A DNA stretch of 64,000 nucleotides from VRUE01 sp036276735 (GTDB taxonomy: Bacteria; Actinomycetota; Thermoleophilia; Solirubrobacterales; 70-9): positions 1 through 64,000 of the forward strand of contig DASUOH010000037.1 in NCBI GenBank assembly GCA_036276735.1, read 5' to 3'. Below, in pieces: positions 24,478 to 33,024 of this stretch; position 1 is the stretch's first letter; each line of letters begins with the position of its first letter. The notes beneath the pieces are model-generated. The model ran no database searches. It was not told the origin of the DNA and saw nothing but the letters and a program-made list of their open reading frames with translations. A program made the position numbers and the translations under genes.

Positions 24478-24591
24478 GCTGGACCACGCGCGATCACGGC
24501 CGATCATCGTCCTTCCCGTCAAACAAGCTCATTTGCGGGGAGTCCTTGCCCTCTGGTGATCCCGCGTGCCCTCCCGTGCCATGCTCGCCGC

Positions 24592-24628
24592 TCATGAAGG
24601 AGATCCTCGGCAAGCTGATGGGGTTGTA
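24592..24628 (+). repeat. attR: right attachment repeat
   Basis: The duplicate of the acyl-CoA dehydrogenase 3' end, including its ATG-AAG-GAG codons and stop, without the rest of the gene. It marks the right boundary of the element. Confidence 0.85.
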
Positions 24629-24642
24629 GCGTCCGCAGCGGC

Positions 24643-25167
24643 ATGACGGCGACCGGAAACCTGCGGCGGGTAGATCCCCTCAGGCCACGTAGCCGCCTGT
24701 ACCGATCCTGGGCATGGTTCACGGGCTCTCCCCTCGGCCTCTGGCTGTCCCGCAACGTCGGCTGGAAGATCGACCCGGTTCTGCTGCGCTTGACCGGGGG
24801 GCGGTTCGGCACCGCCCTCGTCATCCCCACCGCCCTGCTGGAAACGCGCGGCGCGCGCAGTGGCCGGACGAGGCGAAACGGAGTCATCTACTTCCACGAT
24901 CGGGAGCGCGTGACGATCATCGCCTCGAAGGCCGGCGCCCCCGAGCACCCGGCTTGGTTTCACAACATTCAGGCCCACCCGAACGACGTTCGGCTGAACG
25001 GGCGCCGGTTCCAGGCCGAGATCCTCACCGACGAGGCGGCGCGAGCGCGAGTCTGGGAGCTGGCCGACCGGGTGTTCCCGCCCTTCGCCTCCTACCGCGA
25101 GTCCGCGGCTTGCAGCGGTCGCGACATCCCGATTGTGCAGCTCATCCCTGCCGACCACCGCGGCTGA
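24643..25167 (+). CDS. deazaflavin-type nitroreductase family protein (DDN/DUF385), copy 1
   Basis: A 174-residue split beta-barrel protein of the F420-dependent nitroreductase/quinone reductase family. Family features are the TRGARSGRTRRNGVIYF stretch and ASKAGAPEHPAWFHNIQAHP (about 95-114), which bind the deazaflavin in characterised members. It lies just right of the attR repeat, so it was the original downstream neighbour of the acyl-CoA dehydrogenase gene. A second member is at 27509-27961. The substrate is unknown. Confidence 0.85.
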   Translation: MTATGNLRRVDPLRPRSRLYRSWAWFTGSPLGLWLSRNVGWKIDPVLLRLTGGRFGTALVIPTALLETRGARSGRTRRNGVIYFHDRERVTIIASKAGAPEHPAWFHNIQAHPNDVRLNGRRFQAEILTDEAARARVWELADRVFPPFASYRESAACSGRDIPIVQLIPADHRG

Positions 25168-25188
25168 CTCGGCGTACGATCGGACGCG

Positions 25189-25611
25189 ATGAAGCAGCGC
25201 GTCAACCTCATCACGCTGGGCGTGGCGGACCTCGGGCGGGCGCGGCGGTTCTACGAGGCGCTCGGCTGGCGGACGAAGGCCGATCCGGAGGACGACGTGG
25301 TCTTCTTCCAGGCCGGAGAGATGGTCGTCGCGCTCTGGGACCGAGGGCGGCTCGCCGAGGACAGCTGCGTCGAGGACTCCGGCGGCTGGGGCGGCGTGAC
25401 GCTTGCGGTCAACTTCGGCTCACCGGCCGAGGTGGACGAGATCGTCGAGGAGGCGCGGGTGGCCGGGGCGCGGATCGGCCGCGAGCCGGCCGAGACCTTC
25501 TGGGGCGGCTACAGCGCCCTCTTCGTCGACCCCGACGGCCACCCCTGGGAGGTCGCGCACAACCCGCGCTGGACGGTCACCGGGGACGGCGGCGTGCGGC
25601 TCGGCGACTGA
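25189..25611 (+). CDS. VOC/glyoxalase family protein
   Basis: A 140-residue vicinal-oxygen-chelate protein with two beta-alpha-beta3 modules: NLITLGVADLGRARRFYEAL at the N-terminus and FVDPDGHPWEVAHNP at the C-terminus. Members include glyoxalases, dioxygenases and antibiotic-binding proteins; the missing His in the first strand argues against a classical glyoxalase I. TACGAT lies eight bases before the ATG (leaderless). A strong hairpin follows at 25625-25665. Confidence 0.82.
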   Translation: MKQRVNLITLGVADLGRARRFYEALGWRTKADPEDDVVFFQAGEMVVALWDRGRLAEDSCVEDSGGWGGVTLAVNFGSPAEVDEIVEEARVAGARIGREPAETFWGGYSALFVDPDGHPWEVAHNPRWTVTGDGGVRLGD

Positions 25612-25624
25612 CTCCCGAAGGCAA

Positions 25625-25665
25625 AGCGCCCCGACCGCCCATGGGAGGTCGGGCGGCGGGGCGCT
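25625..25665. terminator. strong hairpin between convergent genes
   Basis: AGCGCCCC pairs with GGGGCGCT and CCGCCC with GGGCGG, giving a ~15-pair stem with one bulge and a ten-base loop. It lies between the convergent VOC and DUF4389 genes and probably stops transcription from both sides, though no T-run follows. Confidence 0.65.
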
Positions 25666-25727
25666 CTACGAACGAGCAGCGCCCCGAAATGTCAGGCATG
25701 AGTCGCCGGAGCCGAGCCAAGCACCGG

Positions 25728-26381
25728 TCAGGGACGCAGGCGGAACGGCGGGTAGCGGTCGGTGACGAGGGCGAAGGCGTAGCCGACCACCCGGTTGTGC
25801 CAGCGGATCACCCCTTCGACGAACTCGAAGGCGCCATGCGGGTAGCGCCCCGTGAAGAGGATCGCGAACCAGGCGAAGACGATCACGAAGAAGACGCCGA
25901 TATAGAGGAAGGCGAGGACGAAGTAGTGCGGTATCGCGAGCAGCCACTTGACCAAGGGCATGCCACGCCCCAGGTCCCGCTCGGCGTCCGGATAGGGGAA
26001 GTCGAGGCGGACCGACTGCTGCTCGTCGGTCGAGGGGTAGCGGTCGTCCATCAAGGCGAGGTAGACGCCGATGCGATTCGTGAAGCGCATAAGTTCGAGG
26101 TTCCAGTCGAACCACCAGCGCGGGTACTTCTTGCGGAAGAGGATCATCAGCACCAGCGGCAGCGTGAGAATGCCGAGGCCGGACCCGACCCAGCCTCCGG
26201 CTTCCCCGCCGTCCGCCGCGCCGATCGAGGCACCGCCAATCAGGCCAGCGACGACCGCGATCGGGATCACGGTGAAGACCCGAAAGAAGGTGGTAAGCCG
26301 GTTGAGCTTGCGGTCTGGGTAGTCGACCGCGAAGGTCACCGGGTACTCCGACGGGGCGACCGGTGGGGCTGAGGACTCCAT
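25728..26381 (-). CDS. DUF4389 membrane protein
   Basis: A 217-residue protein with three or four membrane segments. DUF4389 features are YPVTFAVDYPDRKLNRLTTF at the N-terminus and WFAILFTGRYPHGAFEFVEG near the C-terminus. ATG 26381 has AAGGAGG upstream. Function is unknown; the family is common in actinobacteria and sometimes sits near lipid-metabolism genes. It is divergent from an SDR gene, and the shared region holds the second TetR-type palindrome. Confidence 0.82.
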   Translation of the reverse strand: MESSAPPVAPSEYPVTFAVDYPDRKLNRLTTFFRVFTVIPIAVVAGLIGGASIGAADGGEAGGWVGSGLGILTLPLVLMILFRKKYPRWWFDWNLELMRFTNRIGVYLALMDDRYPSTDEQQSVRLDFPYPDAERDLGRGMPLVKWLLAIPHYFVLAFLYIGVFFVIVFAWFAILFTGRYPHGAFEFVEGVIRWHNRVVGYAFALVTDRYPPFRLRP

Positions 26382-26451
26382 TTGCTTCCTCCTTGCAGCT
26401 GGGACGGGCCACAGGGGTGTTCGACTGCAGCCGCCGAAGCCCTGCGACCCC

Positions 26452-26465
26452 TGACTGGCCAGTCA
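26452..26465. promoter_or_regulatory. TetR-type operator palindrome 2
   Basis: TGACTGGCCAGTCA is a perfect 14 bp palindrome between the DUF4389 gene and the SDR gene. With its flanks it matches 15 of 17 bases of the palindrome region upstream of the nitrilase-TetR operon. Either or both flanking genes could be controlled. Confidence 0.65.
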
Positions 26466-26535
26466 ACCAGGGCCGCGCGCATCCCGATAGCCTCCCGCTC
26501 CGACTTCCGAGACCTACACAGGAGAGCGCAGATCG

Positions 26536-27366
26536 ATGGGACTTCTTGATGGGAAAGCGGCGATCGTCACCGGCTCGGCGCGCGGCATCGGTCGCGCCAC
26601 GGCTGAGCTTTTCGTCGCCGAGGGCGCCAAGGTTCTGATCAACGACCTCGACGCAGACGTCGCGCAGCAGGCGGCGGGCGAGATCGACGGCGAGACCGCG
26701 GTCCACGCCGGTGACCTGACCAAGGAGGGGGCCGCCGACGAGCTGGTCGCCGCGGCGGTCGACGCCTTCGGGGCGGTTGACGTCGTCGTCAACAACGCCG
26801 GCTACACCTGGGACGGCGTCGCGCACAAGATGAGCGACGAGCAGTTCCAGGCGATGCTCGACATCCACACGATCGTCCCCTTCCGCGTTGCCCGGGCCCT
26901 CGCACCCCACTGGCGCGAGGCGGCCAAGGCCGAGCGCAACGAGGGCAAAGAGGTCTTCCGCAAGATCATCAACATCTCCTCGACCTCGGGGATGATGGGC
27001 AACGCCGGCCAGGTCAACTACTCGGCGGCGAAGATGGGTGTGGTCGGGCTGACCAAGACCCTCGCCAAGGAGTGGGGCCAGTTCAAGATCAACGTCAACG
27101 CCGTCGCCTTCGGCTACGTCGAAACGCGCCTGACCCAGGCCAAGGAGGCCGGGGAAGAGATGACGACTCCCGGCGGCGAGAAGATCGAGCTGGGCATCCC
27201 CGAGCAGATGCGGGCGATGGCCTCGGCAATCATCCCGCTCGGCCGGCCGGCGACGCCACAGGAGGCGTCCGGCCCGGTCCTCTTCCTCGCCTCGCCGCTG
27301 GCCAACTACATCCACGGCCAGGTCATTGACGTGACCGGGGGCATGTTCGGAGGCATGTACACCTGA
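26536..27366 (+). CDS. short-chain dehydrogenase/reductase (FabG/HSD type)
   Basis: A 276-residue classical SDR. TGSARGIG (about 11-18) binds the cofactor, NNAGYTWDG follows, and the catalytic Ser/Tyr/Lys set is present (NISSTSG, YSAAK near 157-161). It resembles FabG-like and 17-beta-HSD10-like enzymes that oxidise or reduce 3-hydroxyacyl-CoA or steroid substrates. AGGAGAG precedes the ATG. The TetR-type palindrome 70 bases upstream suggests control with the nitrilase operon. A long hairpin follows the stop. Confidence 0.87.
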   Translation: MGLLDGKAAIVTGSARGIGRATAELFVAEGAKVLINDLDADVAQQAAGEIDGETAVHAGDLTKEGAADELVAAAVDAFGAVDVVVNNAGYTWDGVAHKMSDEQFQAMLDIHTIVPFRVARALAPHWREAAKAERNEGKEVFRKIINISSTSGMMGNAGQVNYSAAKMGVVGLTKTLAKEWGQFKINVNAVAFGYVETRLTQAKEAGEEMTTPGGEKIELGIPEQMRAMASAIIPLGRPATPQEASGPVLFLASPLANYIHGQVIDVTGGMFGGMYT

Positions 27367-27491
27367 GAGTGCTGCAAACCTGCGCATCTCGGGGTCTTCG
27401 GTCGGCCGGCGAGGGTCACGCACGACAAAAGTGCGCTCCCCTCGCCGGCCTTCCCTGCATCCCCCGACCTGCTTGGTTTTCGCACTCTCAG
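27363..27491. repeat. long nested hairpin after the SDR gene
   Basis: Paired segments nest: CTGAGAGTGC (27363-27372) with 27482-27491, AAACC with GGTTT, CGGGG with CCCCG, GGCCGGCGAGGG (27404-27415) with 27439-27450, and GCAC with GTGC at the tip. The structure covers almost the whole gap between the SDR stop and the next gene and overlaps the SDR stop codon. It may be a terminator or an RNA element. Confidence 0.65.
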
Positions 27492-27508
27492 AAGGTTTGA
27501 GGAAGAAC

Positions 27509-27961
27509 ATGAGCTATCTCGACCTGGCAGATCGCACCTGGCCGCTGCTGAACCGCGTCGCCGGGCTCCACACCCGCCTCTACCGGGTTAGCGGCGGGCG
27601 GATCGGGGAGACGATTCCCGGCGTGCCGGGCAAGATGTGCTTGCTCGACCACGTCGGCGCGAAGAGCGGCAAGAAGCGCACGGCGCCGCTGCTCTACGTG
27701 CGCGACGGCGACGACGTCGTCTTGGTCGCCTCGAAGGGCGGCTATCCGAAGCACCCGGCCTGGTTCCACAACCTGAAGGCGAACCCGGAGACGACGGTCC
27801 AGGTCGGCGGCGAGCGACTCGCGGTCCGCGCCCGGGTCGCGACCGCGGCGGAGCGCAAGCGCCTCTGGCCCAAGGCCGAAGAGGCGTGGCCCGGCTACCG
27901 CACCTACCAGGCCCGCAGCGAAGGTCGCGAAATTCCCATAGTCATCCTGGAACCCCGCTAG
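27509..27961 (+). CDS. deazaflavin-type nitroreductase family protein (DDN/DUF385), copy 2
   Basis: A 150-residue paralogue of the protein at 24643-25167, with DHVGAKSGKKRTAPLLYV and ASKGGYPKHPAWFHNLKANP. The start at 27509 is preferred over 27431 because GAGGAAG lies just upstream and the 78 extra bases belong to the long hairpin. Members use F420 or a related deazaflavin to reduce quinones or nitro compounds; activity here is not shown. It converges with an SDR gene. Confidence 0.87.
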   Translation: MSYLDLADRTWPLLNRVAGLHTRLYRVSGGRIGETIPGVPGKMCLLDHVGAKSGKKRTAPLLYVRDGDDVVLVASKGGYPKHPAWFHNLKANPETTVQVGGERLAVRARVATAAERKRLWPKAEEAWPGYRTYQARSEGREIPIVILEPR

Positions 27962-27976
27962 AGGCCCCGGGGGGCC

Positions 27977-28831
27977 TTACCTGGCCCGCCGCTCCTCCGC
28001 CAGCGGGTCCCCCTCGCTGCTCGCGATCGCTTGCGGCGGCCACGGGCCGGCCCAGTTGTCGCGCGCTCCGTCGATCGTGATCGTCGTGCCCGAGACGAAG
28101 TCGCCGGCCGGCGAGGCGAGGTAGGCGACGAGCCAGGCCAGCTCCTCGGCGCGGCCGGCGCGACCGAGCGGGATCGATCGCTCCAGGTTGTCGACGACCG
28201 CCTGCGGATACTTGGTCAGCAGCGTCTCGGTCGCGAACTGGCCGGCGGCCAGCGCGCAGGTCCTGATCCCGAACCGGGCCCACTCGACCGCGAGCGTGCG
28301 CATCATGTTCTCGACCGCCGCCCGCGCGGCACCGGAGTGGACCATGCCGGGCATGCCGTTGTGAGGAGAGAGGGTCACGCTTAGCACCTTGCCACCGCCC
28401 TGCGGGATGAACGCCTTGGTCGCCGCGGCGTGGGTCATCAGCCAGGTGCCCTGCACGTTCAGCTCGATGACCGTACGAAAGCCCTTCGGCGTGATCGCCT
28501 CGGCCGGGCTGAGGAACTGCCCACCGGCGTTGTTGACCAGCGTGTCGAGCCGGCCGTGGCGCTCCAGCACGCCGTCGATGAGGCGATCGACCGCCTCCTC
28601 GTCGCGGATGTCCATCGCCTCGTGCTCGAAGGAGCCAGCCAGTCCGTCGGCAAGCGACGCGGTCTCGGCGAGCGGCTCCCCGCGGCGGCCACAGCCCACC
28701 ACTTTGGCGCCGAGCCGCGCCAGCTCGAGCGCGGTCTCGCGGCCGAGGCCGCTGCCGGCGCCGGAGACGAGGCAGACCTGCCCGTCGAGTAGGCCCTCCC
28801 TGAAGATCTGCGAACGGCCGCTCTCGGTCAC
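27977..28831 (-). CDS. SDR lacking the canonical Tyr-x3-Lys (enoyl/dienoyl-CoA reductase-like)
   Basis: A 284-residue SDR with SGAGSGLGRETALELARLGA and LVNNAGGQF. At the usual YxxxK position it has MVHSGAARAAVENM, so the catalytic Tyr and Lys are not in canonical place. This HSGAAR pattern is like peroxisomal trans-2-enoyl-CoA reductase and 2,4-dienoyl-CoA reductase, so reduction of an unsaturated acyl-CoA is the best guess. GTG 28831 has TAGGCT six bases upstream (leaderless). It is divergent from the MBL gene with 46 bases between. Confidence 0.83.
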   Translation of the reverse strand: MTESGRSQIFREGLLDGQVCLVSGAGSGLGRETALELARLGAKVVGCGRRGEPLAETASLADGLAGSFEHEAMDIRDEEAVDRLIDGVLERHGRLDTLVNNAGGQFLSPAEAITPKGFRTVIELNVQGTWLMTHAAATKAFIPQGGGKVLSVTLSPHNGMPGMVHSGAARAAVENMMRTLAVEWARFGIRTCALAAGQFATETLLTKYPQAVVDNLERSIPLGRAGRAEELAWLVAYLASPAGDFVSGTTITIDGARDNWAGPWPPQAIASSEGDPLAEERRAR

Positions 28832-28877
28832 GGCAGCAGCCTATTACCGGACCGGCCGCAGGTAATGTGATCGCGCG

Positions 28878-29789
28878 ATGAAGGTGCACGCGGAGGCGAA
28901 GCCGCTAAACGAGCCGCTGCCCGGCGGCACGCGCGGGACCACGGTCAGCATCGAGCCGTTCGTCGCCGGGCACGTCGAGTGGTCGCGGCACCTGATGGAG
29001 AGTCCCGGCGGCCGCCTGCTGAAGGCGAAGCTGATGCGCGCTCTGCTGACCGGCGAGCCGTCGATGAAGGTGCCCTGTCCCGCCTTCCTGATCCGCCACC
29101 CGAGCGCCGGGCCGGTTCTCGTCGACACCGGCCTGCACCCTTCGATCGCCGCAGATCCGGCCGAGAACTTCGGCGGGCTCGGCGCCCGCTTCGGCAAGCC
29201 GAGCCTCGAGCCCGGTGCCGACGTGCCCTCGCGGCTTCGCGAGCGCGGCATCGATCCCAGCGAGCTGCCGCTGGTCGTGATGACGCACCTGCACCTCGAC
29301 CACACCTCGGCGATCGCCGAATTCCCGAACTCGACCTTCGTCATCAGCGAGGTCGAGTGGAGGTTCGCGACGGCGGGGCCGAGCCCGGCGCTGAACGGCT
29401 ACCGGCGCGCCCACTTCGACTACGCCTTCGATTACCGCACGATCGACTTCGACCGCGGCAACGTCGACTCCTACGCGACGTTCGGGCGGAGCTTCGACCT
29501 ATTCGGGGACGGATCGGTCCGGCTCGCCTACACGCCCGGGCACAGCGCCGGCCACATGTCCGTCGTCGCACGCCTCGAGGAGCACGATTTCGTGATCGGC
29601 GGCGACGCCGTCTACACCGCCGCCCAGCTCGACGGCACCGCGCCGCTGGCGCCGCGGCCCTTCGACCGCCACAACTACAAGCGCTCGCTGCAGGAGCTGC
29701 GGCTGTTCCGGCGGGAGTTCCCGAGCGCGATCGTCACGCCCGGGCACGATCCGAGCTTCTACGAGAAGCTCGGCGCCCGTTACGACTGA
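28878..29789 (+). CDS. metallo-beta-lactamase fold hydrolase (lactonase-like)
   Basis: A 303-residue MBL-fold enzyme. The metal-binding THLHLDH motif is near 137-143, with TPGHSAGH, GGDAVYT and TPGHDP further on. The layout is that of AHL-lactonase/AttM-like enzymes, which open lactone rings, but the family also includes other esterases. The C-terminal 56 bases overlap the plsC-type gene on the other strand. No partner gene points to a substrate. Confidence 0.83.
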   Translation: MKVHAEAKPLNEPLPGGTRGTTVSIEPFVAGHVEWSRHLMESPGGRLLKAKLMRALLTGEPSMKVPCPAFLIRHPSAGPVLVDTGLHPSIAADPAENFGGLGARFGKPSLEPGADVPSRLRERGIDPSELPLVVMTHLHLDHTSAIAEFPNSTFVISEVEWRFATAGPSPALNGYRRAHFDYAFDYRTIDFDRGNVDSYATFGRSFDLFGDGSVRLAYTPGHSAGHMSVVARLEEHDFVIGGDAVYTAAQLDGTAPLAPRPFDRHNYKRSLQELRLFRREFPSAIVTPGHDPSFYEKLGARYD

Positions 29790-30477
29790 CAAGCGCTCCG
29801 TACATCTCGCGCACCCGGTCGAACACCTCGGTCGCGGCCTCCAGCTGCCGCTCGCGGCTCGGCGACGCCTCGATCGGGAAGGAGACCGGCTCGCCGAACT
29901 GCACCGTGATCCTCGGGAAGCGGAAGCGCTTCCAGCGGCGCACGCTCTCCGAACCGTGGACCGCTACCGGAACGACCGGGACGCCCGATTCGAGCGCGAT
30001 GCGGCCGATCCCGGGTTTGACCTGGCCCAACTCGCCGGTCCGCGAACGGCCGCCCTCGGCGTAGATCAGCACCATTTCACCCTGCTCGAGCAGGGTGAAG
30101 ACGGTCTTGAAGGCCTCCTCGTCCTTGTGCCCGCGCCGTACCGGGAAGACGCCGCCATGCGAGTAGATGTAGGTGAGCACCGGCGGTCCGAAGAGCTGCG
30201 ACTTGGCCATGAAGCGGACCCGGCGCCACAGGTAGAGGCCGACGAAGAAGTGGTCCATCTGGCTGAAGTGGTTGGGCGCGAGCAGCACGGGGCCGGTCTT
30301 CGGCACGTTCTTGACATCAATCGCTCGCGTCCGGAAAAGGAAGAAGCAGATCGGGGTGACGATCGCCCGGACGAGCGGATAGGTCCAACCGACGCCCTTG
30401 CGGGCCCGCGCGTGGAAGCGGTCGAAGTACTCCGCGGGGCGTTCGTCCTTGTAGACCTGTGGCTTGAGCTCTGGCAT
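29734..30477 (-). CDS. plsC: 1-acylglycerol-3-phosphate acyltransferase (PlsC family)
   Basis: A 247-residue PlsC/LPLAT enzyme. It acylates lysophosphatidic acid in phospholipid synthesis, or a related alcohol. The NHFSQMD catalytic box (Hx4D type) is near 69-75, with VFPVRRG and the EGGRSRTG phosphate-binding box following. A hydrophobic N-terminal segment should hold it to the membrane. It lies near glpK, which supplies glycerol-3-phosphate. It overlaps the MBL gene end to end. Confidence 0.87.
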   Translation of the reverse strand: MPELKPQVYKDERPAEYFDRFHARARKGVGWTYPLVRAIVTPICFFLFRTRAIDVKNVPKTGPVLLAPNHFSQMDHFFVGLYLWRRVRFMAKSQLFGPPVLTYIYSHGGVFPVRRGHKDEEAFKTVFTLLEQGEMVLIYAEGGRSRTGELGQVKPGIGRIALESGVPVVPVAVHGSESVRRWKRFRFPRITVQFGEPVSFPIEASPSRERQLEAATEVFDRVREMYGALVSRNGRRASRRSSDRARA

Positions 30478-30546
30478 GCGAAAGGGCGCCGGTAGGGCCG
30501 GCTGTCGCTCTGCGTACCCCCGCTGCCGCGAGCGGTTACGCGGCCC

Positions 30547-30774
30547 TTAGACCTGCGTCGCGATCACACCGATCAGGGCGGCGATGATCGCCCCGTTCGT
30601 CAAGAGCAACGTCCGCTGCAGCGCGGCGAAGCGCCCCTCGAAGCTATCGAAGCGCTTGTCGATGTGCGACTGCATCGAGTCGAACCGCGCGTCGACACGG
30701 GCAAAGCCCTTGTCGATCTTCTCGTTGAGGTCATCGAGTCGCTCGTCGGTCCAGGCTTCTCTCATCGCCTCCAT
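30547..30774 (-). CDS. small coiled-coil protein with C-terminal membrane anchor (copy C)
   Basis: A 75-residue paralogue of copies A and B, beginning MEAMREAWTDERLDDLNEKI. The coil repeats are FARVDAR, FDSMQSH, IDKRFDS and FEGRFAA; a hydrophobic helix covers about 53-74. ATG 30774 was chosen because it aligns with the M-E-A-M start of copy A; the longer frame upstream has no family similarity. Conserved upstream blocks match copy B. Function is unknown. Confidence 0.72.
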   Translation of the reverse strand: MEAMREAWTDERLDDLNEKIDKGFARVDARFDSMQSHIDKRFDSFEGRFAALQRTLLLTNGAIIAALIGVIATQV

Positions 30775-30805
30775 GGTGCCATGGTCGCAGACAGAATGTC
30801 GCGCA

Positions 30806-30837
30806 TGGTGCGCAGAAGCTAAGAATTCTGCAACGGC
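30806..30837 (-). promoter_or_regulatory. conserved upstream box of coiled-coil copy C
   Basis: On the minus strand GCCGTT and CGCACCA bound a 32-base block ending 32 bases before the start, matching the arrangement at copy B. An AT-rich centre (AATTCTTAGC) lies between the two blocks. Confidence 0.45.
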
Positions 30838-30863
30838 TCTGCGGACTTTTCTGAGTCGACCCG

Positions 30864-32312
<1,449 letters not shown>

Positions 32313-32321
32313 GGGCTCAGG

Positions 32322-33005
32322 CTAACCGCGTCCACGACGGGCGCGATAGGCGCGCAGGAAGTCGGCGAGCTGGCGACCGCGGTGCAGGAACCCGGCCACA
32401 CTGCGGCCAGTGGCCCTGTGCGCGAGGTCGAGCTCGAACTCGTCGACGGTGAAGCCGGCACGGACCGCGTCGACCGTCATCCCGATCTCCATGCCGTACC
32501 CGCGCGCGAAGGGGAGCACGGCGCGCAGTACCTCCACCCGCATCGCGCGCTGGCCGGAGATGGGTGCCGCCGCCTCGAAGCCGCAGAGGCGGCGGACCGC
32601 CACGCGGGCGAAGCCCAGCGCCACGCCGAAGCCACCGCCGACCCGGCGGCTGAAGGCGGCGACCGCGAGGTCGCACTCGCCTTGCCGCACCGCCTCGACC
32701 AGCGGCAGCAGGCGGGTGGCTGAGTCGCCGAGGTCGCCGTCGCAGAGGAGGACGAGGCGGGGCGCCGGCTCGGCACTGAGGGCCGCCTCGGCGGCGGCCG
32801 TCATGTTCGCCCCCTTGCCGTGCGGCCGGCCGCGGCTGACGACCTGCGCCCCCGCCGCCATTGCCGCCTCGGCAGTGCCGTCGGTAGAGGCGTCGTCCGC
32901 CACCCAGAGCGCCGCCCCCGGCAGCGTCTCGCGCAGCGCCGCGATCGTGCCCGCGATCCGGTCCGCCTCGTTGCGAGCAGCGACTACGACCGCCAGTTCG
33001 CTCAT
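32322..33005 (-). CDS. GT2 family glycosyltransferase
   Basis: About 227 residues from ATG 33005. The GT-A fold start LAVVVAARNEADRIAGTI, DDASTDGT and the metal-binding LLCDGDLGD are visible, then ISGQRAMRVEVL. This resembles dolichol-phosphate-mannose synthase/GpgS-like GT2 enzymes that use nucleotide sugars; the acceptor cannot be predicted. It precedes glpK by nine bases on the same strand. The longer upstream frame lies in the ATPase gene and is not used. Confidence 0.83.
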   Translation of the reverse strand: MSELAVVVAARNEADRIAGTIAALRETLPGAALWVADDASTDGTAEAAMAAGAQVVSRGRPHGKGANMTAAAEAALSAEPAPRLVLLCDGDLGDSATRLLPLVEAVRQGECDLAVAAFSRRVGGGFGVALGFARVAVRRLCGFEAAAPISGQRAMRVEVLRAVLPFARGYGMEIGMTVDAVRAGFTVDEFELDLAHRATGRSVAGFLHRGRQLADFLRAYRARRGRG

Positions 33006-33024
33006 AAGGGCCACGCGCCCCTTC

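Larger units (their letters stand above)
21797..24628. mobile_element. 2.8 kb integrative element in an acyl-CoA dehydrogenase gene
   Basis: The element is bounded by 37 bp direct repeats and carries an integrase, a degraded XRE gene and a DUF433/DUF5615 toxin-antitoxin pair. It has paired arm-type repeats near both ends. There are no replication, transfer or capsid genes, so it is either a minimal element mobilised by its own integrase or a remnant. Base use inside (AT-richer patches, shorter genes) differs from the neighbours. Confidence 0.85.

Noticed and set aside
24592..25158. 188-residue minus-strand frame opposite the first nitroreductase gene
   Set aside because: Antisense shadow ending in the attR repeat; no recognisable domain.
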